Shown piece after piece: positions 1 to 7,321 of a stretch of 64,000 bases of DNA. The stretch comes from Alphaproteobacteria bacterium. GTDB taxonomy: Bacteria; Pseudomonadota; Alphaproteobacteria; Rhodospirillales; Casp-alpha2. Position numbers and translations under genes: made by a program. Numbering within the stretch: the first letter of the stretch is position 1; each line of letters opens with the position of its first letter. Where the stretch lies: assembly GCA_024279135.1 (NCBI GenBank), contig JAJRRU010000025.1:1-64000 (forward strand). The letters run 5' to 3'. The notes under the pieces were generated by a model. The model searched no databases. It was not told the origin of the DNA and worked only from the letters and a program-made list of their open reading frames with translations.

Positions 1-140
1 CCTCGATAAGGATCAACCAACGAACTTAATCACGTCCCATCTCCACCCCAAAAATATCGACCGTTTTTAGTGGCCGTTTTCACTGGAACAGGTGGCCGGA
101 TTAAATCGGAATCACTGGCCGGAATGGATCGGAATGCGCA
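1..140. mobile_element. Probable terminal remnant of an IS21-family insertion sequence
   Basis: The stretch contains three copies of TGGCCG (71, 93, 116) and two of ATCGGAAT (105, 128), ending in TGCGCA at 135-140. Tandem short terminal motifs of this style are typical of IS21-group ends. No transposase reading frame lies in the window, so only an end, or a fossil end, would be present. The assignment rests on motif style, not on a database match. Confidence 0.4.
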
Positions 141-453
141 CGTAGCGCCAGTTTCTCGTCTAGGAACTGGACGGTTGACGTGCTTGCCCTAAATTTCCTA
201 TAATAGGAAAATATACTTGATTTTTTGAGTGACTTGGTATAGCTTATAATTATCCAAGCTCGCGTTGCGGATAGCTTGGAACTATTAAATTTAAAGTGCC
301 CGCTAGGCCAGTGTTTTTCACTGATAACCTATATGCGGATAACGCTTTCTGAAAATTTGGCCTTTGCAATCAGTGCAGCTTTGTTGCTCTGATCGTAAAA
401 ATTTGCAATTTTCCGGGAGCGTATGCGTTCCCGGAAGTAAGAAGGAACACATA
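141..453. other. Non-coding stretch before the first gene, with two small inverted repeats
   Basis: No convincing gene is visible. A perfect inverted repeat with 7-base arms and a 3-base centre lies at 194-210 (TTTCCTA/TAGGAAA). A CAGTG/CACTG hairpin with a T5 loop lies at 309-323. The DNA is AT-rich around 190-300 and may hold the promoter of the gene starting at 454; a TATAAT-like string occurs near 245-250. Confidence 0.4.
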
Positions 454-789
454 ATGTCAAAGAAATATAAGATTAATTCCACAATTGGCCGATCATACAA
501 TGTGGAAAAAGATGATGTACTTGCAGTCAAATCTGCCTTGAGCAACATCGGGTACTATAAGGTGCCAGAATGGGGTATAACGCCTTGGTCTGACCAAGCA
601 ATGTTCTCTGGGATCGAAAAATTTCAGTCGGATAATAATCTGAAGAAAGATGGGCTAATAAAACCTGGCGGTCCAACAGAAATAAAACTAGCTGTAAGCT
701 CTCCAACATACAGGTGCGTGAACTGTGGAGCGCCACATGGTGGTGTTGCTGGAAAGCTTTGTCCTAGTTGCGCAAAAAAAGCAAGTTAG
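454..789 (+). CDS. Small protein with peptidoglycan-binding-like repeat and C-terminal zinc ribbon
   Basis: The 111-residue product begins at the ATG preceded by an AGAAGGAA ribosome site; a longer frame from 364 lacks such a site. Residues about 20-75 resemble a PG_binding_1 fold (two-helix region around AMFSGIEKFQSDNNL followed by KKDGLIKPGG). The tail has two CxxC pairs (CVNCGAPH and CPSCA) that would form a small zinc ribbon. There is no signal peptide, so a cell-wall role is doubtful. It sits in accessory DNA next to a broken integrase, and its AT-rich composition fits horizontal transfer. Function unknown. Confidence 0.6.
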   Translation: MSKKYKINSTIGRSYNVEKDDVLAVKSALSNIGYYKVPEWGITPWSDQAMFSGIEKFQSDNNLKKDGLIKPGGPTEIKLAVSSPTYRCVNCGAPHGGVAGKLCPSCAKKAS

Positions 790-823
790 AGATGATCGGG
801 TGAGGATGGTAGAAATGACTTTC

Positions 824-1234
824 TTACTTGTTTAAAGGCGCAACCGATCTATCGACATAAACCTGAATTTCGCGGTCTTGATATCCTAAAAGCTGGCCAA
901 TCTCTTTTTCCAGTTCACAGGATGTTGGTTTATCGTGCTGGTGAAAGTCGCGATGAATTTCGATAAGCCTGTCTATGCGCCATTCCTCACCCGGTAAGGC
1001 ATAAAATAAATACCGCATATCGTACATGCCTGACTTCGAAGCTGTAATCACGACATCAAATTTTACTAACCTGCCGCTTTCTACGTGTGGTGCGAAGTCC
1101 TCTTCAGGTAACTCAAACGAAGGCGGGATTACATCAGAAAACATCGCCACTGGTTTCCCTCCAGCAAGCATAAGCTCAAGCTCTCTGCCTTCATGAGGAC
1201 CAATTCCTGGTGGAAGATTATCTTTATTGCGCAT
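824..1234 (-). CDS. Hypothetical protein
   Basis: This 136-residue acidic protein resembles nothing I recognise. It has no signal peptide or membrane helix. The middle (about 55-90) reads as alternating strands, and the C-terminal third is rich in charged residues and histidines (RDFHQHDK). It is convergent with the zinc-ribbon gene and upstream of the integrase remnant, so it is probably island cargo. No strong ribosome site precedes the ATG. Coding status rests on an intact, non-repetitive frame not overlapped by a better gene. Confidence 0.5.
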   Translation of the reverse strand: MRNKDNLPPGIGPHEGRELELMLAGGKPVAMFSDVIPPSFELPEEDFAPHVESGRLVKFDVVITASKSGMYDMRYLFYALPGEEWRIDRLIEIHRDFHQHDKPTSCELEKEIGQLLGYQDREIQVYVDRSVAPLNK

Positions 1235-1353
1235 ATTAATTTTGTCTCAAATTCTTGACCGTTTCATGTAAATTATTACAAAATTATACTGTTATCCATA
1301 GTGGCGTACCATATAACTATAAAGTGGCAACAATTACTTAGAGGTCTATGGGG

Positions 1354-2050
1354 CTACCCCAATTTATCCGCTAGCTTCGTCGCCTCAAAGTGCGTATAGC
1401 GTTTCAACATCTCCAGCGTCTTATGTCCGGTAATTGATGCCACCTCGAATGTGGATAGGTTGAGTTCGAATAGCCTTGATGTGGCTTCGTGGCGTATGTC
1501 GTGAAATTTCAGATTTTCGATCTCTGCTTTCTTTACGGCTCTGCGGAAGTGGTATTCCAGTGAATCCTGGGTGATTGGGAAAACCCGACCATCAATGGTT
1601 TTGGGGAGTTCTTTGAGTATCGCCAGGCTTCTGCTCGAAAGCGGTACGTCTCGCGGATCGTTTGTTTTGGTATCGGGCAGGTGGGCAACGTTGCCGTTTA
1701 TGTTTTCCCAGCGCAGAGAAAGTATCTCACCCATGCGCATGGCCGTCTCTATAGCAATGCAGACTATTGGGCGAACCCAACTTGAGGAGAGGGTGTTACA
1801 GGCTTCAAGGAGGGCTTCTTCCTCTGGTTTGCTTAGTCGTCTATTGCGCCCTGGCTTCTGCTTTTGGGCATGGGAACGCCCCGCACCGGGTTGGTGATGC
1901 CTTCCATGCCCCATTCGAATGCTGCCTTGACGTAAACTTGGGATACGATGGTCAGCACATTCTTGATTGTTGTCGGGCTCTTGCCTTCTCACCCTTACGA
2001 CGAACCTTAGCTTGCCATTGATAATTGCCGCGTTTTGAGAATGTCGCCAT
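1354..2050 (-). pseudogene. Broken tyrosine recombinase (phage/island integrase) next to tRNA-Ser
   Basis: The catalytic half is intact in one frame (1354 to about 1875): Arg in ETAMRMGEI, Lys in DTKTNDPRD, HxxR in HDIRHEA, His in ITGHKTLE and Tyr in KRYTHF. The start, MATFSKRGNYQWQAKVRRKG, is in a second frame from the ATG ending at 2050. The core-binding piece (SPTTIKNVLTIV ... WGMEGITNPVRG) is in the third frame. Compared with full-length relatives, roughly 100 codons are missing between the RRKG and SPTT segments, and a further frameshift lies just before GRNRRLSKPEEE. The gene therefore cannot make a full integrase. It sits 125 bp beyond the 3' end of the tRNA, as island integrases commonly do. 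Confidence 0.85.
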
Positions 2051-2175
2051 GATTTTACCCTATATAAATTGGGTTATAAATATCCCAATTGTCCCAAAAT
2101 TGTCCCAAATAATAGAAAATGGTCGTTTAAATTGGTTGTTATATAGCATGTAATTTAGGCTAAGTCATTGATAAT

Positions 2176-2265
2176 TGGCGGAGAGACAGGGATTCGAACC
2201 CTGGGTACTCGCAAGAGTACAACGGTTTTCGAGACCGCCCCGTTCGACCACTCCGGCATCTCTCC
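2176..2265 (-). tRNA. tRNA-Ser (anticodon CGA)
   Basis: On the minus strand the acceptor stem GGAGAGA (2265-2259) pairs with TCTCTCC (2186-2180). It is followed by discriminator G and an encoded CCA at 2178-2176. The anticodon loop reads CTCGAAA, giving CGA, and a long variable arm (about GTACTCTTGCGAGTAC) marks a class II serine tRNA. The T-loop GGTTCGAATCC is canonical. The 5' half of this gene, from the anticodon loop onward, is repeated at 4419 and 5909, so it is the target of the cassettes described here. Confidence 0.95.
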
Positions 2266-2608
2266 GCATTGATTTCATTGACATTTTTGTCAATTCATCA
2301 GTCAAATGTTTTACGCTTCTGTGTAAAACTGTTTTACACTTTAGACCATCATGTACTCATTTACCCAGATATACTGGCTTTTTCAACCGCTTAATGGGCT
2401 CTTTTGTGGACCGTTGTGTTTTGGGTCAAAATGACTGCCCATGGATAGGTTCTACTTTTGCAATTTTGGCAATACCAGCGAGAAGGCTTTCGTTGATCAT
2501 ATTGCTCATGGCACAGAATCCAAAATTCTAATTTTAACTTCAGCTATGGGGGGATAATCGGTCATTACTTTTGGTTAGAATAAGGACTGCTTTTGACCCA
2601 AAGCGGAC
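2226..2608. repeat. Cassette left-end repeat, copy 1 (tRNA 5' half core plus arm B)
   Basis: This 383-bp segment recurs at 4419-4801 with exactly the same length and 7 mismatches (about 98% identity), all transitions and no indels. It begins inside the anticodon loop of tRNA-Ser and runs through the tRNA 5' end into non-coding DNA. Internal features are an inverted repeat at 2277-2294 (ATTGACA/TGTCAAT), a near-perfect palindrome GTGTAAAAC-T-GTTTTACAC at 2321-2339, and an imperfect long inverted repeat whose arms include TTTTGGGTCAAAA (2418-2430) and TTTTGACCCAAA (2591-2602). Because the tRNA is on the minus strand, its promoter must now lie within this repeat. Confidence 0.9.
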
Positions 2609-2677
2609 ATTTAGGTTGTGTTCTAATCCCAATGAAACAAGCAAAACACCCCAACCAAAGTGGTGTGACATAAAATA

Positions 2678-3271
2678 TTATATAAACAACATCATTCTCG
2701 TCAGTGCGTCAATTACCTGATCTCGGCTCATGCCACCCGTCATTTTAGGATCGATAACATCATGGGTTAGCAGCATTGCCAGCCCGTGCATCATGGCCCA
2801 CGAGGCAACCACTGTCGCATCAGTTGTTTCGGGTTGCGATTTACCCTGGCAATCTGCGACGACCCTTACCAGAACTAAAAATGACGCTGTGGCCGTTTCC
2901 GCCATGATCGGGTCCGCGCATCTGGGTAACAGATCGCTTAAAAACATCAACTGGAAAACACCGGAACGGTTCAAGGCAAAGTCGATATAAGCCCGGGCCA
3001 GTGCCGATAGCTGCTCCTTTGGGGATTGTCCGGCGTTTTCATCAACGGCGTTTTGAAGGCTGAGGGTAAAGTCTGCAAATCCGCGCGTGGCAACCTTGAT
3101 CAGTAAAGCGTTTTTATCAACGAAGTGACGGTATGGGGCGGTTTGTGATACCCCGGCCTCCCGCGCCAACTTGCGGAGGCTCAGGGTTTCATAACCATGT
3201 GTGTCCAACAGCCTTTCTGCAGTATAGATAAGTTCATCGTGCAGATTACCGTGATGGTAGGCGGGTTTCAT
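2678..3271 (-). CDS. TetR-family transcriptional regulator
   Basis: The 197-residue repressor starts at the ATG with GAGGAAC about 8 bases upstream; 27 extra in-frame codons further upstream are less likely to be used. The N-terminal helix-turn-helix (about 31-58, LSLRKLAREAGVSQTAPYRHF) is typical of the family. The C-terminal ligand and dimer domain contains a W(A)MMHG-type segment like the TetR_C WHG group. It diverges from the DUF2306 gene, whose promoter carries inverted TGTAAAC/GTTTACA elements, so it probably represses that gene and itself. It is cargo of cassette 1. Confidence 0.85.
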   Translation of the reverse strand: MKPAYHHGNLHDELIYTAERLLDTHGYETLSLRKLAREAGVSQTAPYRHFVDKNALLIKVATRGFADFTLSLQNAVDENAGQSPKEQLSALARAYIDFALNRSGVFQLMFLSDLLPRCADPIMAETATASFLVLVRVVADCQGKSQPETTDATVVASWAMMHGLAMLLTHDVIDPKMTGGMSRDQVIDALTRMMLFI

Positions 3272-3345
3272 CAAAATCAGTTCCTCGTTTCCCTCATTGA
3301 GTAAACTATTTATATCGCGCAAAGTTGACGGTGTAAACTTTAATG

Positions 3346-3387
3346 TTGACAACGATAATATACTTCCTTATATAACCTCAATGTTTA
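3346..3387 (+). promoter_or_regulatory. Promoter and likely TetR operator for the DUF2306 gene
   Basis: TTGACA (3346-3351) and TATATA (3369-3374) are separated by 17 bp, a good sigma70 pair pointing to the gene at 3432. TGTAAAC lies just upstream (about 3332-3338) and its inverse GTTTACA at about 3382-3388, followed by GTGATCAC at about 3390-3397. These flank or cover the predicted start point, as expected for an operator of the divergent TetR protein. The operator assignment is inference. Confidence 0.55.
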
Positions 3388-3431
3388 CAGTGATCACATT
3401 TGGTGATTGCCATTGTACAGGTGAAAATGAA

Positions 3432-4121
3432 ATGAATACCAAAGCGATTGGTGCGGACCTTCGGGGCAGATTTGGAGATCGTTCAGGGTACCAAAGCGGT
3501 ATGAATAAAAAGGACCGCCGAACACGCTACAGTCTCTATTTTATGACGGTGCTTTGCGTGGCCGTTGCCTTGGCGTCTGTTCGTTTCATATTTCTCGAGC
3601 TGGAAATGGCCACGCCTGATTTGGCCTTTCATGGGGCTTTGCGTCCGTGGAGTTTTTATTTACACGTCGGCGGGGCAACCATGGCGCTGCTATTTGGCCC
3701 TTGGCAGTTTTTTTCAGTATTCCGAAACGCCTACCCGATGGCGCACCGTAGCCTCGGTATTTTATATATCGTTGGCTGTTTGGTCGGAGGTGTTAGCGGA
3801 ATACATATCGGGTTTTATTCACCGAACGGACCCGTCGCTGCGGCCGGTTTCATGGTGTTGGGCACTTTGTGGCTAGGCACAACCGGATTAGGACTCTGCA
3901 ACATCGTGAAAGGCAATATTGCCACCCATAAACGCTGGATGATCCGCTCGTTCTCGCTGACATTCGCGGCAGTGACCTTGCGGCTTCTATTTCCGCCTAT
4001 GTTCGCCTACGGCCTAGAACCAGCCACTATATTCAGCATTCTTGCCTGGGTCAGCTGGATGCCCAATTTAACGATTGCAAACTATTTTATTATTCAAAAA
4101 CATGGGAGAGTGAGTGTTTAA
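3432..4121 (+). CDS. DUF2306 family membrane protein
   Basis: The 229-residue polytopic membrane protein has about six hydrophobic segments. Hallmarks of DUF2306 are visible: a conserved His near the start of a helix (YLHVGGATMALLFGPWQF), an HR.LG..Y stretch (AHRSLGILY) and a basic H(K)RWM.RS stretch (ATHKRWMIRSFSLTFAAV). The biochemical role of the family is unknown. The ATG at 3432 follows the mapped promoter; an in-frame ATG lies further downstream at MNKKDRR. It is divergent from and probably controlled by the TetR gene, a pairing that suggests response to a small molecule or membrane stress. Confidence 0.75.
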   Translation: MNTKAIGADLRGRFGDRSGYQSGMNKKDRRTRYSLYFMTVLCVAVALASVRFIFLELEMATPDLAFHGALRPWSFYLHVGGATMALLFGPWQFFSVFRNAYPMAHRSLGILYIVGCLVGGVSGIHIGFYSPNGPVAAAGFMVLGTLWLGTTGLGLCNIVKGNIATHKRWMIRSFSLTFAAVTLRLLFPPMFAYGLEPATIFSILAWVSWMPNLTIANYFIIQKHGRVSV

Positions 4122-4202
4122 AAGACATTCAGGCACTAGGGGTTTGGGTTTACTAGGATCTCCAATTTGTAATGGTCCTGGTGCTATTCCCCCTAATGTT
4201 CA

Positions 4203-4467
4203 CTTTTGGCTACAGGCGGAAGTTCTAACCACTTCCCAATATCGTCAACTTATGGGGAGCAAAGCGGAAGTTAATAATACAATGTCTATTTGTTGCAGTA
4301 CTCAAGTGTTTTTGGAGCAAAAAAGTTTTACACTCATCCTGTAAGTCATTGATATATATAACCATGAACAAAGAGTGAATAGTGTAAAACACCATTGATT
4401 TCATTGGATAATGTACACTTTTCGAGACCGCCCCGTTCGATCACTCCGGCATCTCTCCGCATTGATT
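4203..4467. repeat. Cassette right-end repeat, copy 1 (arm A plus tRNA-half core)
   Basis: This 265-bp segment matches 5693-5957 with 7 mismatches and no gaps (about 97%). It contains GTTTTACACT at 4325-4334 and the inverse AGTGTAAAAC at 4381-4390, the same motif found as a palindrome in arm B. CATTGATTTCATTG at 4393-4406 recurs on the other side of the core at 4460-4473. The region ends in the tRNA-Ser 5'-half core. Together, 4203-4801 (A-core-B) is the sequence expected at the closed junction of an excised circle. Confidence 0.9.
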
Positions 4468-4801
4468 TCATTGACATTTTTGTCAATTCATCAGTCAAAT
4501 GTTTTATGCTTCTGTGTAAAACTGTTTTACACTTTAGACCATCATGCACTCATTTACCCAGATATACTGGCTTTTTCAACCGCTTAATGGGCTCTTTTGT
4601 GGACCGTTGTGTTTTGGGTCAGAATGACTGCCCATGGATAGGTTCTACTCTTGCAATTTTGGCAATACCAGCGAGAAGGTTTTCGTTGATCATATTGCTC
4701 ATGGCACAGAATCCAAAATTCTGATTTTAACTTCAGCTATGGGGGGATAATCGGTCATTACTTTTGGTTAGAATAAGGACTGCTTTTGACCCAAAGCGGA
4801 C
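4419..4801. repeat. Cassette left-end repeat, copy 2 (tRNA 5' half core plus arm B)
   Basis: This is the second copy of the 383-bp repeat at 2226-2608. It holds only the 5' half of tRNA-Ser(CGA), with one change in the D-arm region, and lacks the 3' half, so it is not a functional tRNA. It carries the same palindrome (4514-4532) and inverted repeats as copy 1. It marks the start of cassette 2. Confidence 0.9.
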
Positions 4802-4832
4802 CTTACTAATTAGGTATGAAAAGCTCATATTG

Positions 4833-5591
4833 TTACTTTGTGTTCATGATAACTGGTGTCTTATATTTCCATGTATCCCATAAAATCGTATCCTCAATAA
4901 GTTTCATCATAAAATGGGCAACGTTGGCTCGTGTAGTGGGACGTCCTGTAAAAATACCTGTGTTCGGGGAATGCAAAATTTCGTAAGAGGAAACCTCTGC
5001 GTTTATTAACGTGTCGGGCCTTACGCTACACCATTCCACAAATTTGTTGTGCTCGCCGACATTTATCCTCAGGTGTTCAGCCGCAGTTTCATTATCTCGA
5101 TGAGGAGGAATTGTATGATGCAGTGTCTTAAGCAAAGCACGTTCAAACCATTGTCTCTTTTCATTGAGTTTGGAATTTGGGACACCGACTGTGTTCATGA
5201 GAATAAATTTCGTGGGTTTGGAGGGGGTATTGGCTTCAATGGCATCACACAATCGACGCGTAGCTTCCGTGCATAACGCTCTAGGGTGCCCAAACATTCC
5301 GCTGAAATTCAAGGTATGACCTAAACAAGAAACCACGGCATTGCATCCATCAACCTGTTCAACTAATTCATCATCGGTCAAGTCGAGAATATTTGCTTCA
5401 ACAACCTTCATATTCGGATTGCTTATGATCTCAGAAGAAAATTTGTCAAGTGAACGAACAACAGCTCGAACTTTATGTCCCGAGCTTAATAATTGTTCAA
5501 CAAGTAAGCTCCCAGTCGCACCAGTCGCTCCTGCTACTAATATTAATGCCAACGCATTGCCCTTCAGGTTATCAGAGTTATGAAATGCCAA
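4833..5591 (-). CDS. NAD(P)-binding protein, NmrA-like / atypical short-chain dehydrogenase
   Basis: The 252-residue protein has an N-terminal Rossmann motif (LVAGATGATGSLL, about residues 18-30) followed by HKVRAVVRS, where the basic residues suit NADP(H). The sequence then follows the NAD(P)H-binding-10/NmrA-like pattern (CNAVVSCLGHT, KFILMNTVGV). The C-terminal part includes WCSVRPDTLIN and the TTRANVAHFMMKLI segment usual for this group, so it seems complete. It lacks a classical YxxxK catalytic pair. Substrate unknown. It is the only gene in cassette 2. The exact start is uncertain. Confidence 0.75.
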   Translation of the reverse strand: MAFHNSDNLKGNALALILVAGATGATGSLLVEQLLSSGHKVRAVVRSLDKFSSEIISNPNMKVVEANILDLTDDELVEQVDGCNAVVSCLGHTLNFSGMFGHPRALCTEATRRLCDAIEANTPSKPTKFILMNTVGVPNSKLNEKRQWFERALLKTLHHTIPPHRDNETAAEHLRINVGEHNKFVEWCSVRPDTLINAEVSSYEILHSPNTGIFTGRPTTRANVAHFMMKLIEDTILWDTWKYKTPVIMNTK

Positions 5592-5692
5592 AAGTGGAAC
5601 TTAGGCTTGATTACAAATGTCTAACAGAGTTTTAAACGCATACCTGCATTTCCTAATTCACATGGGTTTATTGTACGGTTTAGAAAATTCCG

Positions 5693-5957
5693 CTTCTGGC
5701 TACAGGCGGAAGTTCTAACCACTTCCCAATAACGTAAACTTATGGGGAGCAAAGCGGAAGTTAATAGTACAATGTCTATTTGTTGCAGCACTCAAGTGTT
5801 TTTGGAGCAAAAAAGTTTTACACTCATCCTGTAAGTCATTGATATATATAACCATGAACAAAGAGTGAATAGTGTAAAACACCATTGATTTCATTGGATA
5901 ATGTACACTTCTCGAGACCACCCCGTTCGATCACTCCGGCATCTCTCCGCATTGATT
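5693..5957. repeat. Cassette right-end repeat, copy 2, ending in the displaced tRNA-Ser 5' half
   Basis: Copy of 4203-4467. Identity stops at 5957, a few bases past the tRNA 5' end, where chromosome-like sequence resumes. The core here (5909-5957) has extra changes, including one in the anticodon loop, as expected for the original chromosomal 5' half that lost its function after insertion. This would be the outer attachment site of the array. Confidence 0.88.
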
Positions 5958-6133
5958 AATCTGGGGTCAGGCTGTTCTGGTGTTTTGTGTCTTGCCTGCA
6001 TGGCACCGGTTGGATGCCCGGTGACCCCTTGGTATATGGAGTAGTTTATGGAGAGTTGGTCTACAGCCTGATTGACCATTTGTCCATTTGCTTTCCACGT
6101 TGAATTTCTGGCTGCTGTGTCTGATTATATATG

Positions 6134-7063
6134 TTATTGCCGGGTGCCAGGGGCTGGCGCGTAACAATCGACTTCTGCGTGGACCATTGCCAACAGTTCC
6201 ACATAGGTTTTTGCGGCATTCTGGGCATTCCTGACAACTTGTTCTTCGTGGGACAGGTCGGCAATTTTCAGGGCCATGTTACAGGTTGCTTCAAGCTCGC
6301 GGAGCAAGATACGCATAGGGGAAAACAAATCGGCCTCTTGCGGGTTCTGGTGTTCTGCAAATGGTGAAGGGTAGGTTTGGGGTTCTGTCTGCGCGGACAG
6401 TGTTTGGCGCAGTTCCATCAATACCACCGCGGTGTGTTTTGGCAGCTCACCGATCCATGAATGTTCTATGGCGTGGGCCATGGCACAAATTACGGTATTG
6501 GCATCGGCAAGGAAATTATCCAGATCCTGCGGTGATGACAGGGTATCGTTTTCATCGGAAAGAAAATCCAGTTTCGGGGTGGACTTCTCCTGGCGATAGG
6601 CAAGCCGTCTTTTCTTGCGTAACCGGGAAATCAGCTCAAGTTCTTCCAGCGCCAGGTTCTCGATGATACGGCGCGTGGCGGGATCTTCGGTCATACTGGC
6701 CATGCGCGTAATATACTCAAATACCCACAATTTATCGTTCACCGCCAGTTGCAGTGCCCGGTAGGGCTTTAACAGATAGGGGCTTTCCGTGGCCTCATAG
6801 ACAAGACCAGAACGTTGGTCGGTATGAATGGGCTCAGGTGTATTCGAAGTTTTTGCCGGGGTTCCGGTATTCTCAGGCTGATCCCTGGCTTTTTGTCTGA
6901 TAACCTCAAGGCGGCTGTATTCCTGATCGGCCAATTGCTTGAACAAAGCTGGCACAGCGTGATCTTCGTTGGCATTTTGTTTCTTACTGATATAGGCGTA
7001 ACGGTGGGCCGATTGTTCAATCAGAATGCCTAAAGCCAGATAAATATTTCCCAGAGAATTCAT
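6134..7063 (-). CDS. Ferritin/rubrerythrin-like helical protein divergent from nosR
   Basis: The 309-residue soluble protein is mostly helical. Residues 8-55 (LALGILIEQSAHRYAYISKK) and about 95-155 (ALQLAVNDKLWVFEYITRMA, then ENLALEELELISRLRKKRR) resemble halves of a ferritin-like bundle, with Glu residues in the expected spacing. A Pro/Thr linker separates them and a third helical part follows. Classical EXXH metal pairs are incomplete, so metal binding is uncertain. It shares the intergenic region and the FNR-type box with nosR, suggesting co-regulation under low oxygen. The family call is tentative. Confidence 0.5.
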   Translation of the reverse strand: MNSLGNIYLALGILIEQSAHRYAYISKKQNANEDHAVPALFKQLADQEYSRLEVIRQKARDQPENTGTPAKTSNTPEPIHTDQRSGLVYEATESPYLLKPYRALQLAVNDKLWVFEYITRMASMTEDPATRRIIENLALEELELISRLRKKRRLAYRQEKSTPKLDFLSDENDTLSSPQDLDNFLADANTVICAMAHAIEHSWIGELPKHTAVVLMELRQTLSAQTEPQTYPSPFAEHQNPQEADLFSPMRILLRELEATCNMALKIADLSHEEQVVRNAQNAAKTYVELLAMVHAEVDCYAPAPGTRQ

Positions 7064-7148
7064 AGAAAGTGTCCCTGTCGTAATTTAACACCTGCATTTG
7101 CCATGTAATAACCTTATTACATATTTATTTTGAAATCATAGAGATGAC

Positions 7149-7190
7149 TTGACGTAAATCAAGTTCGTCTGTCGATAACGTTGTTACTAT
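7149..7190 (+). promoter_or_regulatory. FNR/NNR-type box and -10 of the nos operon
   Basis: TTGACGTAAATCAA (7149-7162) matches the FNR/Dnr/NnrR consensus TTGAT-N4-ATCAA with one change. TACTAT at 7185-7190 is at the right distance for a class II activator site centred at about -41.5 with a start near 7197. The box lies between nosR and the divergent ferritin-like gene. Control by an FNR-family regulator under oxygen limitation or nitrogen oxides is the known pattern for nos; which protein binds is not visible here. Confidence 0.75.
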
Positions 7191-7321
7191 GTCGCCGAAT
7201 TTGGTTATTCTCTTACGCCTGTTGTGACAGGTGGTGTGATGAACCTCAAAGTTTTTCAATAACGGTCTTTTAATTTATGATTGCGGATTCCTACCTTTCT
7301 TTCAGGTTCAACTGGGGCCTT

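Larger units (their letters stand above)
2226..4418. mobile_element. tRNA-Ser-targeted cassette 1 (2,193 bp, no recombinase)
   Basis: The unit runs from the first tRNA-half core to the next one. Layout: core - arm B - TetR regulator (minus) / DUF2306 membrane protein (plus) - arm A. Arms A and B are the same as in the neighbouring cassette, but the cargo is unrelated. No integrase or transposase is encoded, so movement would need an enzyme in trans. The tandem arrangement with shared ends suggests repeated site-specific insertion at one tRNA. Mobility is inferred from structure only. Confidence 0.65.
4419..5908. mobile_element. tRNA-Ser-targeted cassette 2 (1,490 bp, no recombinase)
   Basis: Layout: core - arm B - NmrA-like reductase gene (minus) - arm A, ending at the third tRNA-half core. 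Both ends are near-identical to those of cassette 1, while the DNA between the arms is unrelated. At under 1.5 kb with a single gene it is closer in scale to an integron gene cassette than to a genomic island. Mobility is inferred. Confidence 0.65.

Noticed and set aside
2175-2531. Open frame antisense to the tRNA-Ser gene and running into arm B
   Set aside because: It reads through the complement of the tRNA; such antisense-tRNA frames are a well-known false gene, and the sequence after the tRNA is non-coding repeat.
4395-4724. Open frame within repeat copy 2 similar to the one at 2175-2531
   Set aside because: It is the same spurious reading of the duplicated non-coding repeat, not a duplicated gene.
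4203-5957. The repeats as ends of an insertion sequence or transposon
   Set aside because: No transposase, no terminal inverted repeats and no target-site duplication; the repeats are direct and include a tRNA half, which fits site-specific recombination better.
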